Shown one piece after another: positions 10,725-23,559 of a stretch of 64,000 nt of DNA. The DNA is taken from contig NW_003314344.1 of assembly GCF_000143415.4 (NCBI RefSeq), positions 752,034 to 816,033 on the forward strand, read 5' to 3'. Every line of letters begins with the position of its first letter. Position 1 is the first letter of the stretch. The DNA comes from Selaginella moellendorffii. Its lineage: Eukaryota > Streptophyta > Lycopodiopsida > Selaginellales > Selaginellaceae. The translations under genes and the position numbers were made by a program. Under the pieces are notes generated by a model that was not told the origin of the DNA, did not search any database, and saw nothing but the letters and a program-made list of their open reading frames with translations.

Positions 10725-11997
10725 ATGGGGTGTCGAGTCGGATTCGTCGGCGCCGGCGCCATGGCGGAGGCGATCGCGCGGGGCTTGTCCCGGGCATCGG
10801 TCGTCCCGTTCTCTAGGATGATCGCAGCCGATGTGAGCGAGGCCCGGCGCCGCGTGTTTGAGCAATTGGGCGTCAAAACTGTTGAATCCAACCATGAGGT
10901 AAGCTACATTTTCCCTTCCCTCTCCAGATTGGACGGGATTCTATCTCTGATCAGGTTGCGAGCAGCAGCGATGTCATAATTCTCGCAGTGAAGCCCCAGA
11001 TTGGTAAAGCTTTCTCCTTGTGCCTTTTTTCTTTTTCTTCGTATGCCTCTTTTAGTGATTCCTTGGCTGTTGGAAGAGTGCAGCTAGCATCGTCGTCAAG
11101 GATTTGAAGCCAAAGCTCACGGAAGAACACTTGCTTGTGTCGATTGCAGCAGGCGTGACTTTGGATCGCTTACAGGTATGTGTGCGACGAGTTTTTGTAA
11201 GTCCTCTTTAGATTTTTCTGCTTTGATCCATTTCGTGGAGCTAGGAATGGGCAGGAGAGGCAAGAATCGTGAGGGTAATGCCCAACACTCCATGTCTGGT
11301 GGGAGAGACAGCCGCTGGTAACAAAAAGACTACGTTTGTGTCTGTAGACTCCGCAACTGAATCTTTTCTTCGTTTCTTGTCAGCTATGAGCCTGGGGTTG
11401 TTTGCGACGAACAAAGACGCTGATCTCGTCAAGTCGCTCTTTGAGGCGGTGGGGAAAATTCATATAGTCGACGAGAAGCTCCTCAACGCTGTGACGGGAG
11501 TAAGGTAGATCAAGTGTTTGTTCTTCATTCGTTTTCTTGCCTGTTAACAGAAGAATACGTTTTTGGTGCTGTGCAGTGGTAGTGGCCCTGCTTATATCTT
11601 CCTCGTTATAGAAGCTCTTGCTGATGGCGGAGTGGCCGCTGGATTGCCAAGAAACATTGCCTTGTCACTCGCAGCACAAACGGTAAGCTTTGTCTCATCT
11701 GGATCATTGAGGTTCTTTTCCTTTATTTAACTGTATCGCAGGTTTATGGATCGGCCAAAATGGTGCTGGAAACAGGAAAGCATCCGGGATTGCTGAAAGA
11801 CGAAGTAGCATCTCCTGGAGGTATTGCAAACATATATTTTTTCCTTTCTCTCTGTCTTGAATTAGTGGCTTTTGGATAAAAAAACAGGAACCACGATAGC
11901 AGGACTGCACGAGCTCGAGAAAGGCGGAGTTAGAGCTGCATTCATAAATGCTGTTGTTGCAGCGACTGAGAGAGGTGAAAAGCTTTCCAAGATGTGA
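10725..11997 (+). CDS. P5CR: Pyrroline-5-carboxylate reductase
   Basis: Seven exons: 10725-10898, 10955-11003, 11084-11175, 11245-11504, 11577-11682, 11742-11820 and 11888-11997. All have GT-AG introns of 55-80 bp and the spliced frame is 289 residues, the usual plant P5CR length. The N terminus is a Rossmann dinucleotide fold ([16 protein letters not shown]), followed by [34 protein letters not shown] and, across the fourth junction, the P5CR signature [20 protein letters not shown] then AAGLPR; the end reads [20 protein letters not shown]. The enzyme reduces pyrroline-5-carboxylate to proline with NAD(P)H, the last step of proline synthesis, in the cytosol or plastid. No transit peptide is visible. 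Confidence 0.95.
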
Positions 11998-12157
11998 TCA
12001 AGTTAGAAATACTGTCTCTTGTGTTTTGAAAATAAACAGAACATGTTTTGCTAAAAGTGTTTCTCCAGAAGAGAATCATAGGCCATCTTTCCAGGCAGGG
12101 TGGCGGAGATGGAAGGACGAGGGTCCCAATTCCATAAAAGTTTGGAGAAAGATCTTC

Positions 12158-12222
12158 TATGCTCACGGAAGAACACATTCTTGTGTCGGCGTCACTTTAG
12201 AGTTAAGTGTGCGATCTTTCAA
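12158..12222 (+). pseudogene. Relic of P5CR exon 3 downstream of the gene
   Basis: The bases GCTCACGGAAGAACAC followed by CTTGTGTCG, GCGT.ACTTT and GTGTGCGA match P5CR exon 3 and its 5' splice region (11117-11190) with a ten-base deletion and several substitutions. It is a short, non-coding duplicate about 160 bp beyond the P5CR stop codon. Confidence 0.6.
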
Positions 12223-13262
12223 AAGTTCCTAGCTGAACCAATGAAACGGACGCGTCACTGACTTGTGCGATAGAACAGGTATCAACGTGGCGCATTTGAA
12301 GGATTTGAGATTTTGGCAGGAGAAGCGATCAAATCTGGAGACAAAAAGGAGGCTTTCGGGATAGAAAGGAAGGTTTTCCAAGGCATTGAGTGTTCAAAAG
12401 TGTCCAGAATCCTTGGATTCTAGTAGAAGAGGCGTGGCATTCTTGTCATCTATACAGTTGGAATGCTAAAATCAAGGAATTACGAAGGCCTTCCAGAGGC
12501 GAATTGGATCTAGTGCAAAGATGGCATCACAATCCGAGGTGTTCTTTACAGGAGGAGTTCGGTTGGGCAAGGACGTACATACGTAGAGCTTGTCTTCACA
12601 GCAGCTCTCGCACAAGTTGCATTTTGTTCTTTCTAGAAGAAAAAAAAAGTTTCTTTCATTTCTTAGATTTTTCTCGCTTAGCCAGCTTCCCTTTGCTTGA
12701 ATCACACCACTTAGTCTCCGAGGTCTCTTAAAGAATGCCCATTTGAGGAAACATGACGATATCACGTTGACTGTGGACGTACGTAGAGAATCTCTGGTTC
12801 CAAGTCAACCCCGGTTAGACTTGTGTTGTTTCGTCATCTTCTGATATGATCTGTGCGATTCGGCATTTGCCGCAACTAGGCATCTGCAGCTCTTGCGAGA
12901 GCCCCCCAGTTATCTCCACTTGAGCTTGGAGGGCAAACTAGATAGAGAGCACTGTTGGATGAGCATTTGAGATACCAAGTTAGAGGATGATGTTGGATCT
13001 TCACCTAGATCTAGATTCTAGACACACCCCATTGCCCAAACAAATCAATCTCCTCCTTTGTGTTGACTTGATCCACCGGTGTGAGCAAACACACACACAC
13101 AAAAAGACATCACCCCACCTAACTGGCCCCAAAACCCATGACAATGGCGTGGATCCTTCTCCGCCCTTGAAGAGCCCAAAGAGCTCTCCTCTCCAATTGC
13201 CATAAGAATGCCCAGCTCGCGCGAGTGGAGCCCTAGGTAAGTAGGGCGATTGGAGCGCAGCG
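12223..13262. other. Intergenic: P5CR 3' region to ACC1 promoter
   Basis: No coding region could be supported. An (AC)n run lies at about 13089-13100. The last few hundred bases are the presumed ACC1 promoter and leader; no confident TATA box was found. Confidence 0.45.
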
Positions 13263-16200
13263 ATGGAGGCCAACGGGCATCCCCACTCGCAGGTGGACGA
13301 CTACTGCTTCTCGCTGGGCGGCGCGCGGCCCATCCACAGCATCCTCATTGCCAACAATGGCATGGCCGCCGTCAAGTTCATGCGCAGCGTCAGATCCTGG
13401 GCGTACGAGGCGTTTGGCGCGGAGAGGGCGGTGGTGCTCGTCGCCATGGCCACGCCCGAGGACATGAGGATCAACGCCGAGCACATCCGCATGGCCGACC
13501 AGTTCGTCGAGGTGCCCGGCGGCACCAACAACAACAACTACGCCAATGTGCAGCTCATCACCGAGGTATGATCCAGAGCGCCAGCTCTCACCTTCTTCTC
13601 GCTGTGATCGTGGTGTTCTTCGCGTCTCTCCCAGGTGGCCGAGCGAGCCGGCGTGGCGGCAGTGTGGCCCGGATGGGGGCATGCTTCCGAGAATCCCGAT
13701 CTTCCCAGCTCGCTCGCTGCGAGGAATATCGTGTTCTTGGGGCCTCCCGCGGCGCCTATGGCTGCTCTTGGAGATAAGATCGGATCCTCGCTCATCGCGC
13801 AGGCTGCTGGAGTTCCAACGCTTCCCTGGAGTGGATCCAACGTGAGTTTATATGCGCTCGTCGTCGTCAAGTCACACTTCTTTGCTTCTTTGATCCACAG
13901 GTTGCTGTGCCGTTTGAGAGCTGTAGAGATGGGATCCCCGAGGAGCTCTACAAGCAAGCGTGCGTTTTCTCGGCCGAGGAAGCGCTGGCGATGTGCCAGA
14001 AGATTGGATACCCGGCCATGATCAAGGCGTCCTGGGGTGGCGGTGGCAAAGGGATCCGCAAGGTATTTTAGAGCAAAAAGTTTCGCTTTCTTCGTGCTCT
14101 TCTTTATAGCTGACTACTGTTCCTCCTGTAGGTTCACAACGACGAAGAGGTCAAGGCTTTGTTTAAGCAAGTGCAAGGCGAAGTACCGGGCTCGCCGATC
14201 TTTATCATGAAAGTTGCCTCTCAGGTACGTAAAGAACGAAGAACACCGTGAAAAAAAAAAAACTCTCTTTTTGTTTCTTCTGGTTAGTGCCGCCACTTGG
14301 AGGTCCAGCTTCTGTGTGATCAGTATGGCAATGTCGCTGCGTTGCACAGCCGTGACTGCAGCGTCCAAAGGCGCCATCAAAAGGTAAAACCAAGGAACGC
14401 ATTGCTACTACACTAACGCAAACGCCATCGCAGATAATCGAAGAGGGGCCGATAACCATAGCTCCGCCCGAGACTGTGCGCCTCTTGGAGCAAGGCGCTC
14501 GAAGACTAGCACAGTGTGTCAGCTATGTTGGTGCTGCTACTGTGGAGTACCTCTACAGTATGGAGACTGGCGAGTTCCATTTTCTCGAGCTCAACCCGCG
14601 GCTACAGGTTTGTCTCGCTTATATCTTGCCTCCTCTTACCGCGTCCTTCAGGTAGAGCATCCGGTGACCGAGTGGATCGCGGAAGTTAACTTACCTGCGG
14701 CACAGCTCGCGGTTGGCATGGGGATTCCTCTTTGGAAGATACCGGGTATGTTTTGTTTTTCTTTTCTTTACCTGTATGCTCGCATCGTGGGGAGCTAAAG
14801 TAGACGTAGTACTCCAGAGATCAGGCGGTTTTACGGCAAGGAAGACCAGCTCGTCCACAACCAGACGAATTGGCACGCAGCTGCTGCTGATACCGCTGTG
14901 GCCTTCGACTTTGACACAGCAGTGGCTAACAAGCCCAGGGGACATGTTGTAGCCGTGCGTGTCACTAGCGAGGATCCGGACGATGGTTTCAAGCCCACCA
15001 CTGGCAAAGTGCAGGTATGTCAATATCCCTGCGTCTCTTTTTGCTTCAGACTTGTTCTGCTTTTTTCAGGAAGTGAGCTTTAGAAGCAAACCGAATATAT
15101 GGGCCTATTTCTCTGTAAAGGTGCGGCAAAACCTCTTTTATCTTTTCCCTTTTCACCCTGTCCTGAGAGGCCTGTCTTGCAGTCTGGTGGTGGCATCCAC
15201 GAGTTCTCCGATTCCCAGTTTGGTACGTTTCCAGTCGAGGACACACTTAATTATTGCTGATTGCTCTTGCGCCTCCTGTAGGACACGTCTTTGCGTTTGG
15301 AGAGACACGTCCGGCCGCCATTGCAAACATGGTACTTGGGCTCAAAGAGCTGCACATCCGAGGTGAAATCCATACCAACGTTGACTACACCGTCGATCTT
15401 CTTCACGTAAGCTTTTTGTAATGCACGCAATGTGGAGTCTTGTCACTAATACTTGTGCGTTGTAGGCGCCTGAGTACAAGAACAACAAGATACATACGGG
15501 CTGGCTGGACGGCCGGATTGCCATGCGTTTGCGGGCCGAGCGGCCTTTGTGGTATCTATCGGTGGTTTGTGGAGCCATTTACGTAAGTTCTCCTTGCTTT
15601 GAGAAGCATAACACCTTATCTGTGCGTTTATGTGCCAGAGAACATCAAGACTTTGTGCAGCACGAGTGTCCGAGTACATAGGCTACCTTGAGAAAGGACA
15701 AATCCCACCGAAGGTAAGCAATGCTTGCGGTTCTTCTTTACTAATCCTTTCGCTAGTTCGTCTCAACAGAACATTTCTCTCGTCAATTTTCGCACGTCGC
15801 TCAACATCGATGGCAGCAAATACACGGTAAACGGCAACCATCTTCTCGCCTTGTTATCAATTCGCTCTCTCACTGCGTGACTGTGTGTGTGTGTGCGTGT
15901 GTGTGCACAGATGGAATTAACAAAAGGTGGCCCCGGGACGTACAGATTAAATATGAATAATTCTCGAGTCGAGGCCGAGGTCCACACGCTGCGAGACGGA
16001 GGTCTACTTGTCCAGGTTTGTGCTTTGTTACCGCTGCTTGTTATTGCTCATTGGATCATCCATCAGCTGGATGGGAACAGCCATGTTGTCTATGGAGAGG
16101 AGGAAGCCGCTGGAACGAGGCTACTTATTGATGGACGTACATGCTTGTTACAGGTGAGAGTTTCTTCCCCTGGTTTCTTTCTTTGTTTTTGCTGAAGCTG

Positions 16201-19200
16201 TGTTTGTTTGTGCAGAACGATCATGATCCGTCACGACTGATAGCGGAGACCCCGTGCAAGCTAATGCGCTTTCTAGTGGCGGACGGTAGCCATGTTGACA
16301 CCGACACACCCTACGCCGAGGTGGAAGTTATGAAAATGTGCATGCCTCTTCTTTCACCGGCTTCCGGCACAATCCACTTCAAGCATTTGGAAGCACAAGC
16401 GATGGTGGTACGTTCTACCGTCGGTTTAGTGTTTGTTATCTTGCTTTGTGTGTTCTGTCCGTGCAGGCCGGCGATTTGATTGCGGTGCTCGACTTGGATG
16501 ATCCTTCTGCTGTGAGAAAAGCAGTTCCATTTTCGGAAGGATTTCCGGCACTTGGAACTCCAATACCGGTCCCTGGAAAGGTTCATCATCGCTGTGCCTT
16601 GATCATTAATGCCTCGAACATGATACTCGCCGGTTACGAACACAACGTGGACGAGGTAAGCTGATCAGTACTTAGTCCATTTGGCTTAAGCTTTACGAGA
16701 CTTTTTTGTGTGGGTTGTAGGTTGTGCAGACTCTTCTCAGTTGCTTGGACGATCCTCAGCTGCCCGTTCTTCAGTGGCAAGAATGCATTGCAGTACTCGC
16801 AAGCCGAATCCCGACCAACTTGAAAGCTCGGGTACAGTGTGGGTTTTTCATTTGAATGAGCACGCAGCTTACTGTGTTCTACACAGCTGGATCTGAAGCT
16901 GAAAGAGTACGAAGCCTCGTCTGGTAGCGAGCGAGGAGCTGCAGACTTTCCTGCCAAGGGAGTGCGGGAAGTTTTAGAGGTGAGTTCTTACGTTGTTTTT
17001 TTACGAAAGCCATCCTTCTTTGTAGGAATTCCTTGCCTCCGCAACCGATCAAGACAGGGCGACACAAGAAAGGCTTGTGGAGCCCTTGTTAACGCTAGCC
17101 AAGTCATACGAGGGGGGGCGCCGGGGTCACGCCTGCAGCATCGTAAAAGCACTCTTTGAGGAGTATTTGCTCGTCGAGGAGCATTTCAGCCAAGGCACCG
17201 GTACACAGGTGTGTATCGAGCTTCGCTCTTTTTTGAATCACGAGCTCCAAATTCTTTGCTTTGCAGGCTGACGTCATCGAAAGCCTTCGACACGTCCACA
17301 AGAAAGACCTCTGGAAGGTTGTCGATATTGTGCTCTCTCACCAGGTAATGTTTTTCCTCCCTAAGAACTAAGAACGCTAAGTAACTGGAGAACACAGGGT
17401 ATCAAGACTAAGAACGCCTTAATGTTACGCCTTATCGAAGCTCTCGTGTATCCTAACCCCTCCGCATACAGAGACCAACTTGTGCGTTTGGCGGCCTTGA
17501 GTGACTCAAACTACACGGAGGTACGTAAACTCCTCCTTGGTTGTGTGTAGTAACGTGGTGGTAATGCAGCTGGCGGTAAAGTCGAGCCTTCTTCTGGAAC
17601 AATCTAAGTTGAGCGGAATTCGAGCAGATATTGCGCGAAGTCTATCAGAGCTGGGAATGTTTACGGAGGACGAAAACGGCTCAAAGCGATCTGGCAAGAG
17701 TGCTATCGACGAGAGAATGGAATACTGGGTTGACGCACCGGTTGCTGTGGAAGATGCTCTTGTGGCGTTGTTTGATCACGGTGACCATGGCGATCACACG
17801 TTGCAAAGGCGCGTTATCGAGACTTACATCCGAAGGCTGTATCAGGTACTTTGTTCTGTGTGTGTGTTCTTGACAAACTTGTCGGGCCTCGCAGCCATAT
17901 CTAGTGAAAGGTTCAGTCCGGATGCAATGGCAGCGCTCGGCAATGCTAGCCTCGTGGCAATTCTACGAGGAAGGGCCTCTCCGGGTGGCAGCAGCGGCAG
18001 AAGAAAGTGAACCAGTCAAATGGCGTGGGGCCATGGCGGTCCTCTCGTCCTTGAACACACTCTCGTCTACTGTTCGGACTGCGCTTGAAGAGTGGTTTGG
18101 TGTCACGCAGGAGACCAAGGACTCTAACCATACCCGCCTTGGCAACGTGCTCCATATTGCTCTCGTCGGGAGGAAGAACCAGCTGAGTGCTCATCAAGAC
18201 AGGTATATGAAGGAGCTTTTGTGCCTGTGGTGTGACACACTTAACATTTTGCAGTGGTGATGAGGGGCAGACGCAAGAAAGAGTCGAGAAGCTCGCCAAG
18301 GGACTCAAGGGTGAGACCTTGCGAGGATTGCTGCAAGCTGCCGGAGTTGGAGTTGTGAGCTGCATCATCCAAAGAGACGAAGGCAGGGGTCCAATCCGCC
18401 ACTGCTTTCACTGGTCTCAGGAGACGAAATCATATGCAGAAGACCCGCTCTACCGTCACGTCGAGGCACCTCTCTCTGGTTTCCTTGAGCTGGTATGTAT
18501 AGAATCAATCCTCCCTCGTCACCCCAAAGCAACACTTTCCTTCGTTATTGCAGGACAACTTGAAGGAGCTTGGAACGATGAAGTACTCACTGTCACGGGA
18601 CAGGCAATGGCATCTTTACTCTGTCCAGGAGAAGAAGGGAAAGTCGACGGTGAAGCGCACGTTTCTACGGACTTTCGTGAGGCAAACGAAGACGCTGGAC
18701 GAGGATGGCACTTTTGAGAGCGTGATCAAGGCGCTCCAAGGCGCTCTGGAAGAGCTGGAAGTCGCAGAAGGAAGAGCTGAGCACGTCCATATGTACCTTT
18801 GCGTGCTGAGGCCGCAGGGAGTGAGAAGCCTGGCCTCGTCAATCGTGATGTGGCTCGAGGCGCTGGTACACAAGATCTACGCTGCTCTTGGAACACGCAT
18901 GTACCGCCTAGCCGTGCTTGCATGGGAGCTCCGGATGTCTTTGGGTGGCGAAGGCATCTGGAGAGTGGTGGTGTCTAACGCTACTGGTTACACTTGCAAG
19001 GTTGAGGTAAAAGTCTTTCTTTGCTCCTCTTGTCTCTTTGATTCACAGCTCTACATCTCTTCTTTCTTTGTGTGCTCGCAGATCTACAGGGAGGTGCGCG
19101 ATCCTCTCACGAAGCAGACCGTCTATAGCTCGCCGTTTCCAGGTTGTGAGGGGCCGCTCCATGGAGTCCCGTTGTCCAAGCAGTGCAAGCCGTTGGAAGC

Positions 19201-21547
19201 TCTCGACTCTAGACGGCTGCTGGCCAGGAAGAACGGCACCACCTTTTGCTACGACTTCCCTCTGGTAAGTTGTGCGTGTTTCTAGCTGAGCGACGAACGA
19301 GCTTGTGTCAAACCAGGTGTTCGAGGCTGCGCTCAAGCAGTGCTGGAAGGAGTCCGGGATGGAGCTGCCCAAGGACACCACAGCGTTCTGCGCAACCGAG
19401 CTCGTGTTTCCCACGGCAAACCAGTCGTGGGACGCCACCCTGGTGGAGACGAACCGGCCCAGCGCCAGCAACGACATTGGAATGGTAGCGTGGCGTCTGG
19501 AGCTGTGCACTCCAGAGTACCCTCAGGGCCGCCACCTTATCGTGGTTTCCAACGACGTAACGCATGCCGCTGGCTCCTTCGGCCCCAAGGAGGACGCCTT
19601 CTTCAAGTGCGTCACGGACATGGCGTGCCGGGAGAAGCTCCCTCTCGTCTACCTGGCCGCCAACTCGGGTGCCCGGATCGACGTAGCGGAGGAAGTGAGG
19701 AGGAGCTTCCAGGTCGGGTGGCTGGACGACTCTCGCCCGGAGCACGGCTTCCACTACCTCTACCTCCGGCCGGACGACTACTCCAAGCTCGGCGCCTTCG
19801 TGAACGCTCACAAGCTGGAGGTGGCGGACGGACAGGTGCGCTGGGTGATCGACGATATCATCGGGCAGAAGGACGGGCTCGGCGTGGAGAACCTCTCGGG
19901 GAGCGGTGCCATCGCCAGCGCCTACTCCAAGGCATACAGGGAGACCTTCACCTTGACGTACGTCTCCGGCAAGACGGTCGGCATCGGTGCCTACCTTGCT
20001 CGTCTGGGAATGCGGTGCATCCAGCGGTTGGACCAGCCGATCATCCTCACGGGCTACTCGGCGCTCAACAAGCTCCTGGGACGAGAAGTGTACAGCTCGC
20101 AAATGCAGCTCGGGGGACCCAAGGTGATGGCGACGAACGGCGTCACGCATCTCACTGTGAGCGACGATCTCGAAGGAGTGTCCGCCATCCTCAACTGGCT
20201 GAGCTACGTCCCCAGCGTCAAAGGTGGCGGGCTTCCGTCTCGGCCCAGCGACGATCCCCCGGACAGGACAGTGGCCTACGTCCCGGAGAACAGCTGCGAT
20301 CCTCGTGCCGCGGTGGCCGGAGTTTACAACTCCGAGGGTGGCGGCGGCTGGATGGGCGGTATCTTCGACAAAGGCAGCTTCACCGAGACGCTCGAGGGGT
20401 GGGCTCGGACGGTAGTGACAGGGCGTGCTCGGCTCGGGGGGATACCAGTTGGGATCATCGCGGTGGAGACGCAGACGGTCATGCAAGTGATCCCTGCGGA
20501 CCCCGGACAGCTCGACTCGCAGGAGAGAGTGGTGCCGCAAGCCGGACAGGTCTGGTTCCCGGACTCGGCCTCCAAGACGGCCCAAGCCATGATCGACTTC
20601 AACAACGAGGGGCTCCCGCTCTTCATCCTGGCCAACTGGAGAGGCTTCTCGGGTGGCCAAAGGGATCTCTTTGAGGGAGTTTTGCAAGCCGGATCCACCA
20701 TCGTGGAGCACCTCCGCACGTACCAGCAACCGGTGTTCGTCTACGTGCCTCGGAATGGCGAGCTTCGAGGCGGGGCCTGGGTGGTGGTGGACAGTAAGAT
20801 CAATCCGGACCAAGTCGAGATGTACGCCGACAGCACGGCTAGAGCCGGGGTGCTCGAGGCCGAGGGAGTAGCCGAGATAAAGTTCCGGAGGGAGCAAATC
20901 CTCGACTCCATGAAGCGCTTGGATCCAGTACTGCCACGACTCGAGGATCCAGCAGCGATGAGAGCTCGCCAGGACAGCCTGATTCCAGTGTACAAGCAGA
21001 TCGCCCTCCGCTTCATTGATATGCACGACACGGCCTTCCGGCTGGCCGCCAAAGGGATCATCCGGCGGGTGGTGGACTGGGAGTGCTCGAGGTCTTTCTT
21101 CTACAACAGGTTGGCGAGGAGGCTGGCCCAAGAATCTGTGATACAACGTGTGCTAGCGGCTGCTGGAAGCGAGTGTAGTCACCGGGACGCGCTGGAGCTG
21201 TTGAGGCAGTGGTTCTTGACGTGGAGCAGCAGCAGCACCGGTGATGGGGATGGTTGGGCCGACGATACTCTGGTTGTGGAGTGGCTGGCCAGCAACGAGT
21301 CCAGGATCCAACGGGAGCTCCAGCAGCTCAGAGTGCAGAAAGTTTCGAGGCAGATGCTCAGTGATTGTCAAAATCGAAACGACGATCTCGAGGTGCTGCC
21401 GCAAGTTATACGGAACCTTGTTGATAAGGTAAGTTTTGTCTACCGTCTAGCTGTGCAGCTCTGATCTCCTCTTCGTCTTGCTCGTGTCAGATGGATCCTG
21501 CTGCCAGGCAAGCACTCAAGGAGCAAATTAAAGCAGCACTACTGTAA
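13263..21547 (+). CDS. ACC1: Homomeric (multidomain) acetyl-CoA carboxylase, cytosolic type
   Basis: Thirty exons were traced, all GT-AG and in frame, for 2,192 residues; plant homomeric ACCases have about 2,250. Exon ends include 13565, 13841, 14062, 14224, 14383, 14607, 14745, 15014, 15120, 15222, 15406, 15582, 15713, 15826, 16015, 16153, 16407, 16655, 16831, 16979, 17208, 17344, 17520, 17845, 18202, 18492, 19006, 19264 and 21428; the last exon is 21491-21547. Domains in order: biotin carboxylase ([23 protein letters not shown]-grasp [26 protein letters not shown]), biotin carrier with EVEVMKM (biotinyl Lys near residue 701), the central ACC domain, and carboxyltransferase in the 2.1-kb exon 29 ([47 protein letters not shown]). 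It makes malonyl-CoA from acetyl-CoA and bicarbonate. There is no plastid transit peptide, so a cytosolic role is inferred. Confidence 0.96.
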
Positions 21548-21649
21548 GACTTATTGCTGTTGTCATTCCTTTTCCAAGGCACGGAGGAGCTCAGCAAGGA
21601 TCCCACCTCCGTTCTGATCACCTACGTGAAATTGTTTGGTTCACATTCA

Positions 21650-21655
21650 AATAAA
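21650..21655 (+). terminator. Candidate ACC1 poly(A) signal
   Basis: AATAAA about 100 bp after the ACC1 stop codon. The surrounding 3'-UTR text (AAATTGTTTGGTTCACATTC) recurs in the ACC1-fragment copies at 44.5 and 58.5 kb. Confidence 0.5.
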
Positions 21656-21759
21656 GAAAAAATAAGTTCACCTGAGTTCTCAGTGGCATGTCCGTTATCA
21701 TACAAGTCTGAGCTTTGTTCCATGCTCTTGCTCTTAGTTGGGGCCGAGCACAGGTAATG

Positions 21760-22240
21760 GAGAACGTAGTCGTTTTAGGAGGCGGTTGTTGCTGCAAGAT
21801 AGGGACTTGAGAGCGGGCATGAGCTCCCTACTCTTCGACTGGATTGTTCTGCCAATGGAAAGCTCCTGTAACAAAGCCAACTTAGTACATGTTTCCTTCT
21901 AACTTGATACATACCAGTAAGAACTCCAAATGAGGTGTCTTCTCCAGGCACTGTGCAAGTTCATCTCCAAGGTACGAAAGTGAAATGTTGCAGACAACAC
22001 CACTGATCGCAATGGCCTCCCTGCATTTCTGAATCAGCAGTGGCTCGTTCAACCGGAGTGCCAGCATCAGTGCTCATGAATAACACTTGCTTTCCAGTGC
22101 ATCATTGATTGCCTACACAGAAGGCAACAACAAGCTTCACATCTAGTGAGCCCGTAAAGACCAATCGTACCCCTGGTGTGACATCCATATCGAGATCAGT
22201 GGGATAAAAAACAAGGTCCAATGAAGTGCTCGAGGAACAA
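21760..22240 (-). pseudogene. PWP2: PWP2/UTP1 C-terminal exons next to ACC1 (broken)
   Basis: On the minus strand, exon text reads YPTDLDMDVTPG, then after a short intron AINDALESK, MLALRLNEPLLIQKC, SLSYLGDELAQCLEKTPHLEF and, after another intron, a degenerate SRELMPALKSLSC end. This is the C-terminal Utp12-like part of PWP2 (UTP1), a WD40 subunit of the small-subunit processome in the nucleolus. The rest of the gene is missing beyond about 22,240, and a CGA-to-TGA stop lies just before the ALMLALRLN block (other copies have CGA or CAA there). It is convergent with ACC1 and overlaps its 3'-UTR region. This is probably the remnant of the original ACC1-PWP2 neighbour pair (inference). Confidence 0.75.
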
Positions 22241-22309
22241 GCATGAAGCAAGCAATGAATGAGTCTCTAGAAAAAGGACACAAAAGGACCAGCATGACAC
22301 ATAGAAGTG

Positions 22310-22447
22310 TCCGAGATGGAGTCGAGATGGAGTCTGAAATGGACTTGAGACGGAGTCCGAGATAGACCCAAGATGGACCCAAGATGGAGTTTAAGATGGA
22401 CCCAAGATGGACCTGAGATGGAGTCCGAGATGGACCCGAGATGGAAT
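22310..22447. repeat. Degenerate 10-12 bp minisatellite
   Basis: Imperfect tandem copies of GAGATGGAGTCC and AAGATGGACCC, about a dozen in 140 bp. They sit at the left border of the first coiled-coil unit copy. Confidence 0.8.
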
Positions 22448-22975
22448 CGTGTCTCCTCACCCAGCATGCTCTCCTTAGCCATGGACAGCTCCTCAACCAT
22501 TGGATACATCTTCTCGCCCATGGCCTCCTTAACAAGCCGGCGAACCTCCACCAGGACCAGCGGCAGCAATGGTGGCACCATTGAGAGTGGCAGGGCCGGG
22601 GACGAAGGAGGCGGCGGTGGCTGCTGCTGCTATTGCCTCCCCAGTATTGATGGGGGGTGGGGTTGTGCAAGGGTTCTCGGCTGCAGAGAGAGCCTCGGCG
22701 TGGCTTCCCTGGCACCCACTTCAGCGTTTGGCAGAGTCGTGCTGTGTGGTCCATGGGCATGGCCTTGGGACCACATCCGCACGCCTATCGGGCGAGGGGG
22801 AGGGAGGCAGCAGTGTGGTCCTCTGGGCTTCCAAGGGAGGCAAGCCTCGGGGGCGGCACGGCTGCTTGGCAAGGGCCAGGCAAGGGTGGCATTAGTGGTG
22901 GCAACTGCTTCAACAGCTCTTGCAATCGCTGTTCTACCATTGCCAATCGTTGCTCAGTGAGTGCCTGATGGTGGG
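22448..22975 (-). repeat. Coiled-coil/Gln-Pro unit, outlying copy with insertion
   Basis: This is the unit described for the 26-36 kb array, in the same orientation. It starts with CCCAGCATGCTCTCCTTAGCC and ends with CAATCGTTGCTCAGTGAG. About 230 bp of unrelated GC-rich sequence (about 22,640-22,880) interrupts it between the polyGln part and the coiled-coil part. Confidence 0.75.
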
Positions 22976-23029
22976 ATATGAAATCCTCACTCTGAAATAG
23001 AGGAGAGAAGGAGGAGAATAAAAAGATAC

Positions 23030-23404
23030 ATGATCTCTCACCGCTTTGCTAGATCCACCCCAAGAGCCCTAATTAATAAGACCTTAGCTCGATTCCCCTT
23101 TGCAATGCTTTTGCCTCTGCTCTTGCTTGTGGAATGCCCAAGTGCCGCAAGGAGTTCATGGTGTTTCAGTTGCTCTCCAACATCCAGGACACGATCACTT
23201 GCCTCGACTGGAACCTCGGCGGCAATTGGATCATCTGCAGCTACAAGGACTTGGTGAGGGTTTTCACAGGCCAGGCAAGCTCTTTGCGCACCTCAACGTT
23301 TTCAATGGTGTCTTCTTCTTCACCGAGAGCACTGAGAGCGGGTCTGCACCTAGGATGGCATGCTGTGTCACTGGGGGCTCAAAAGCTTCCATCTCCCGTG
23401 CAGG
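23030..23404 (+). pseudogene. PWP2 N-terminal exon fragment
   Basis: The frame reads CRKEFMVFQLLSNIQDTITC, LDWNLGGNWIICSYKDLVRV, then after a junction NGVFFFTESTESGSAPRMAC. This matches the PWP2 WD40 segment known as KEF.PF.L...DDKVVSLDWSPDS...SKDLT.R. The fragment ends directly in TTTAGGG repeats, and the same piece recurs at 36.0, 36.6, 40.7, 41.0 and 42.2 kb. Confidence 0.7.
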
Positions 23405-23428
23405 TTTAGGGTTTAGGGTTTAGGGTTT
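23404..23428 (+). repeat. Interstitial TTTAGGG run
   Basis: About three TTTAGGG copies at the end of the PWP2 fragment, followed by degenerate GGTTTGGGG. Confidence 0.9.
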
Positions 23429-23559
23429 GGGGAGAGTACCCAGGATAGAGGCCTACCATGGTGGTAACGGGTAACGGGGAATTAGGGTTTGATTTCGGAG
23501 AGGGACATGAGGCTCACATAGGGCCACAATGTTCCAAAGTGTTGTTCCAAAGTCCAAAT

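Noticed and set aside
19308-21146. A 612-codon ORF on the minus strand opposite ACC1, and a 444-codon plus-strand ORF in another frame
   Set aside because: Both lie wholly within ACC1 exon 29, whose high GC at third positions removes stops in other frames. Their translations are Arg/His/Pro-rich with no family pattern.
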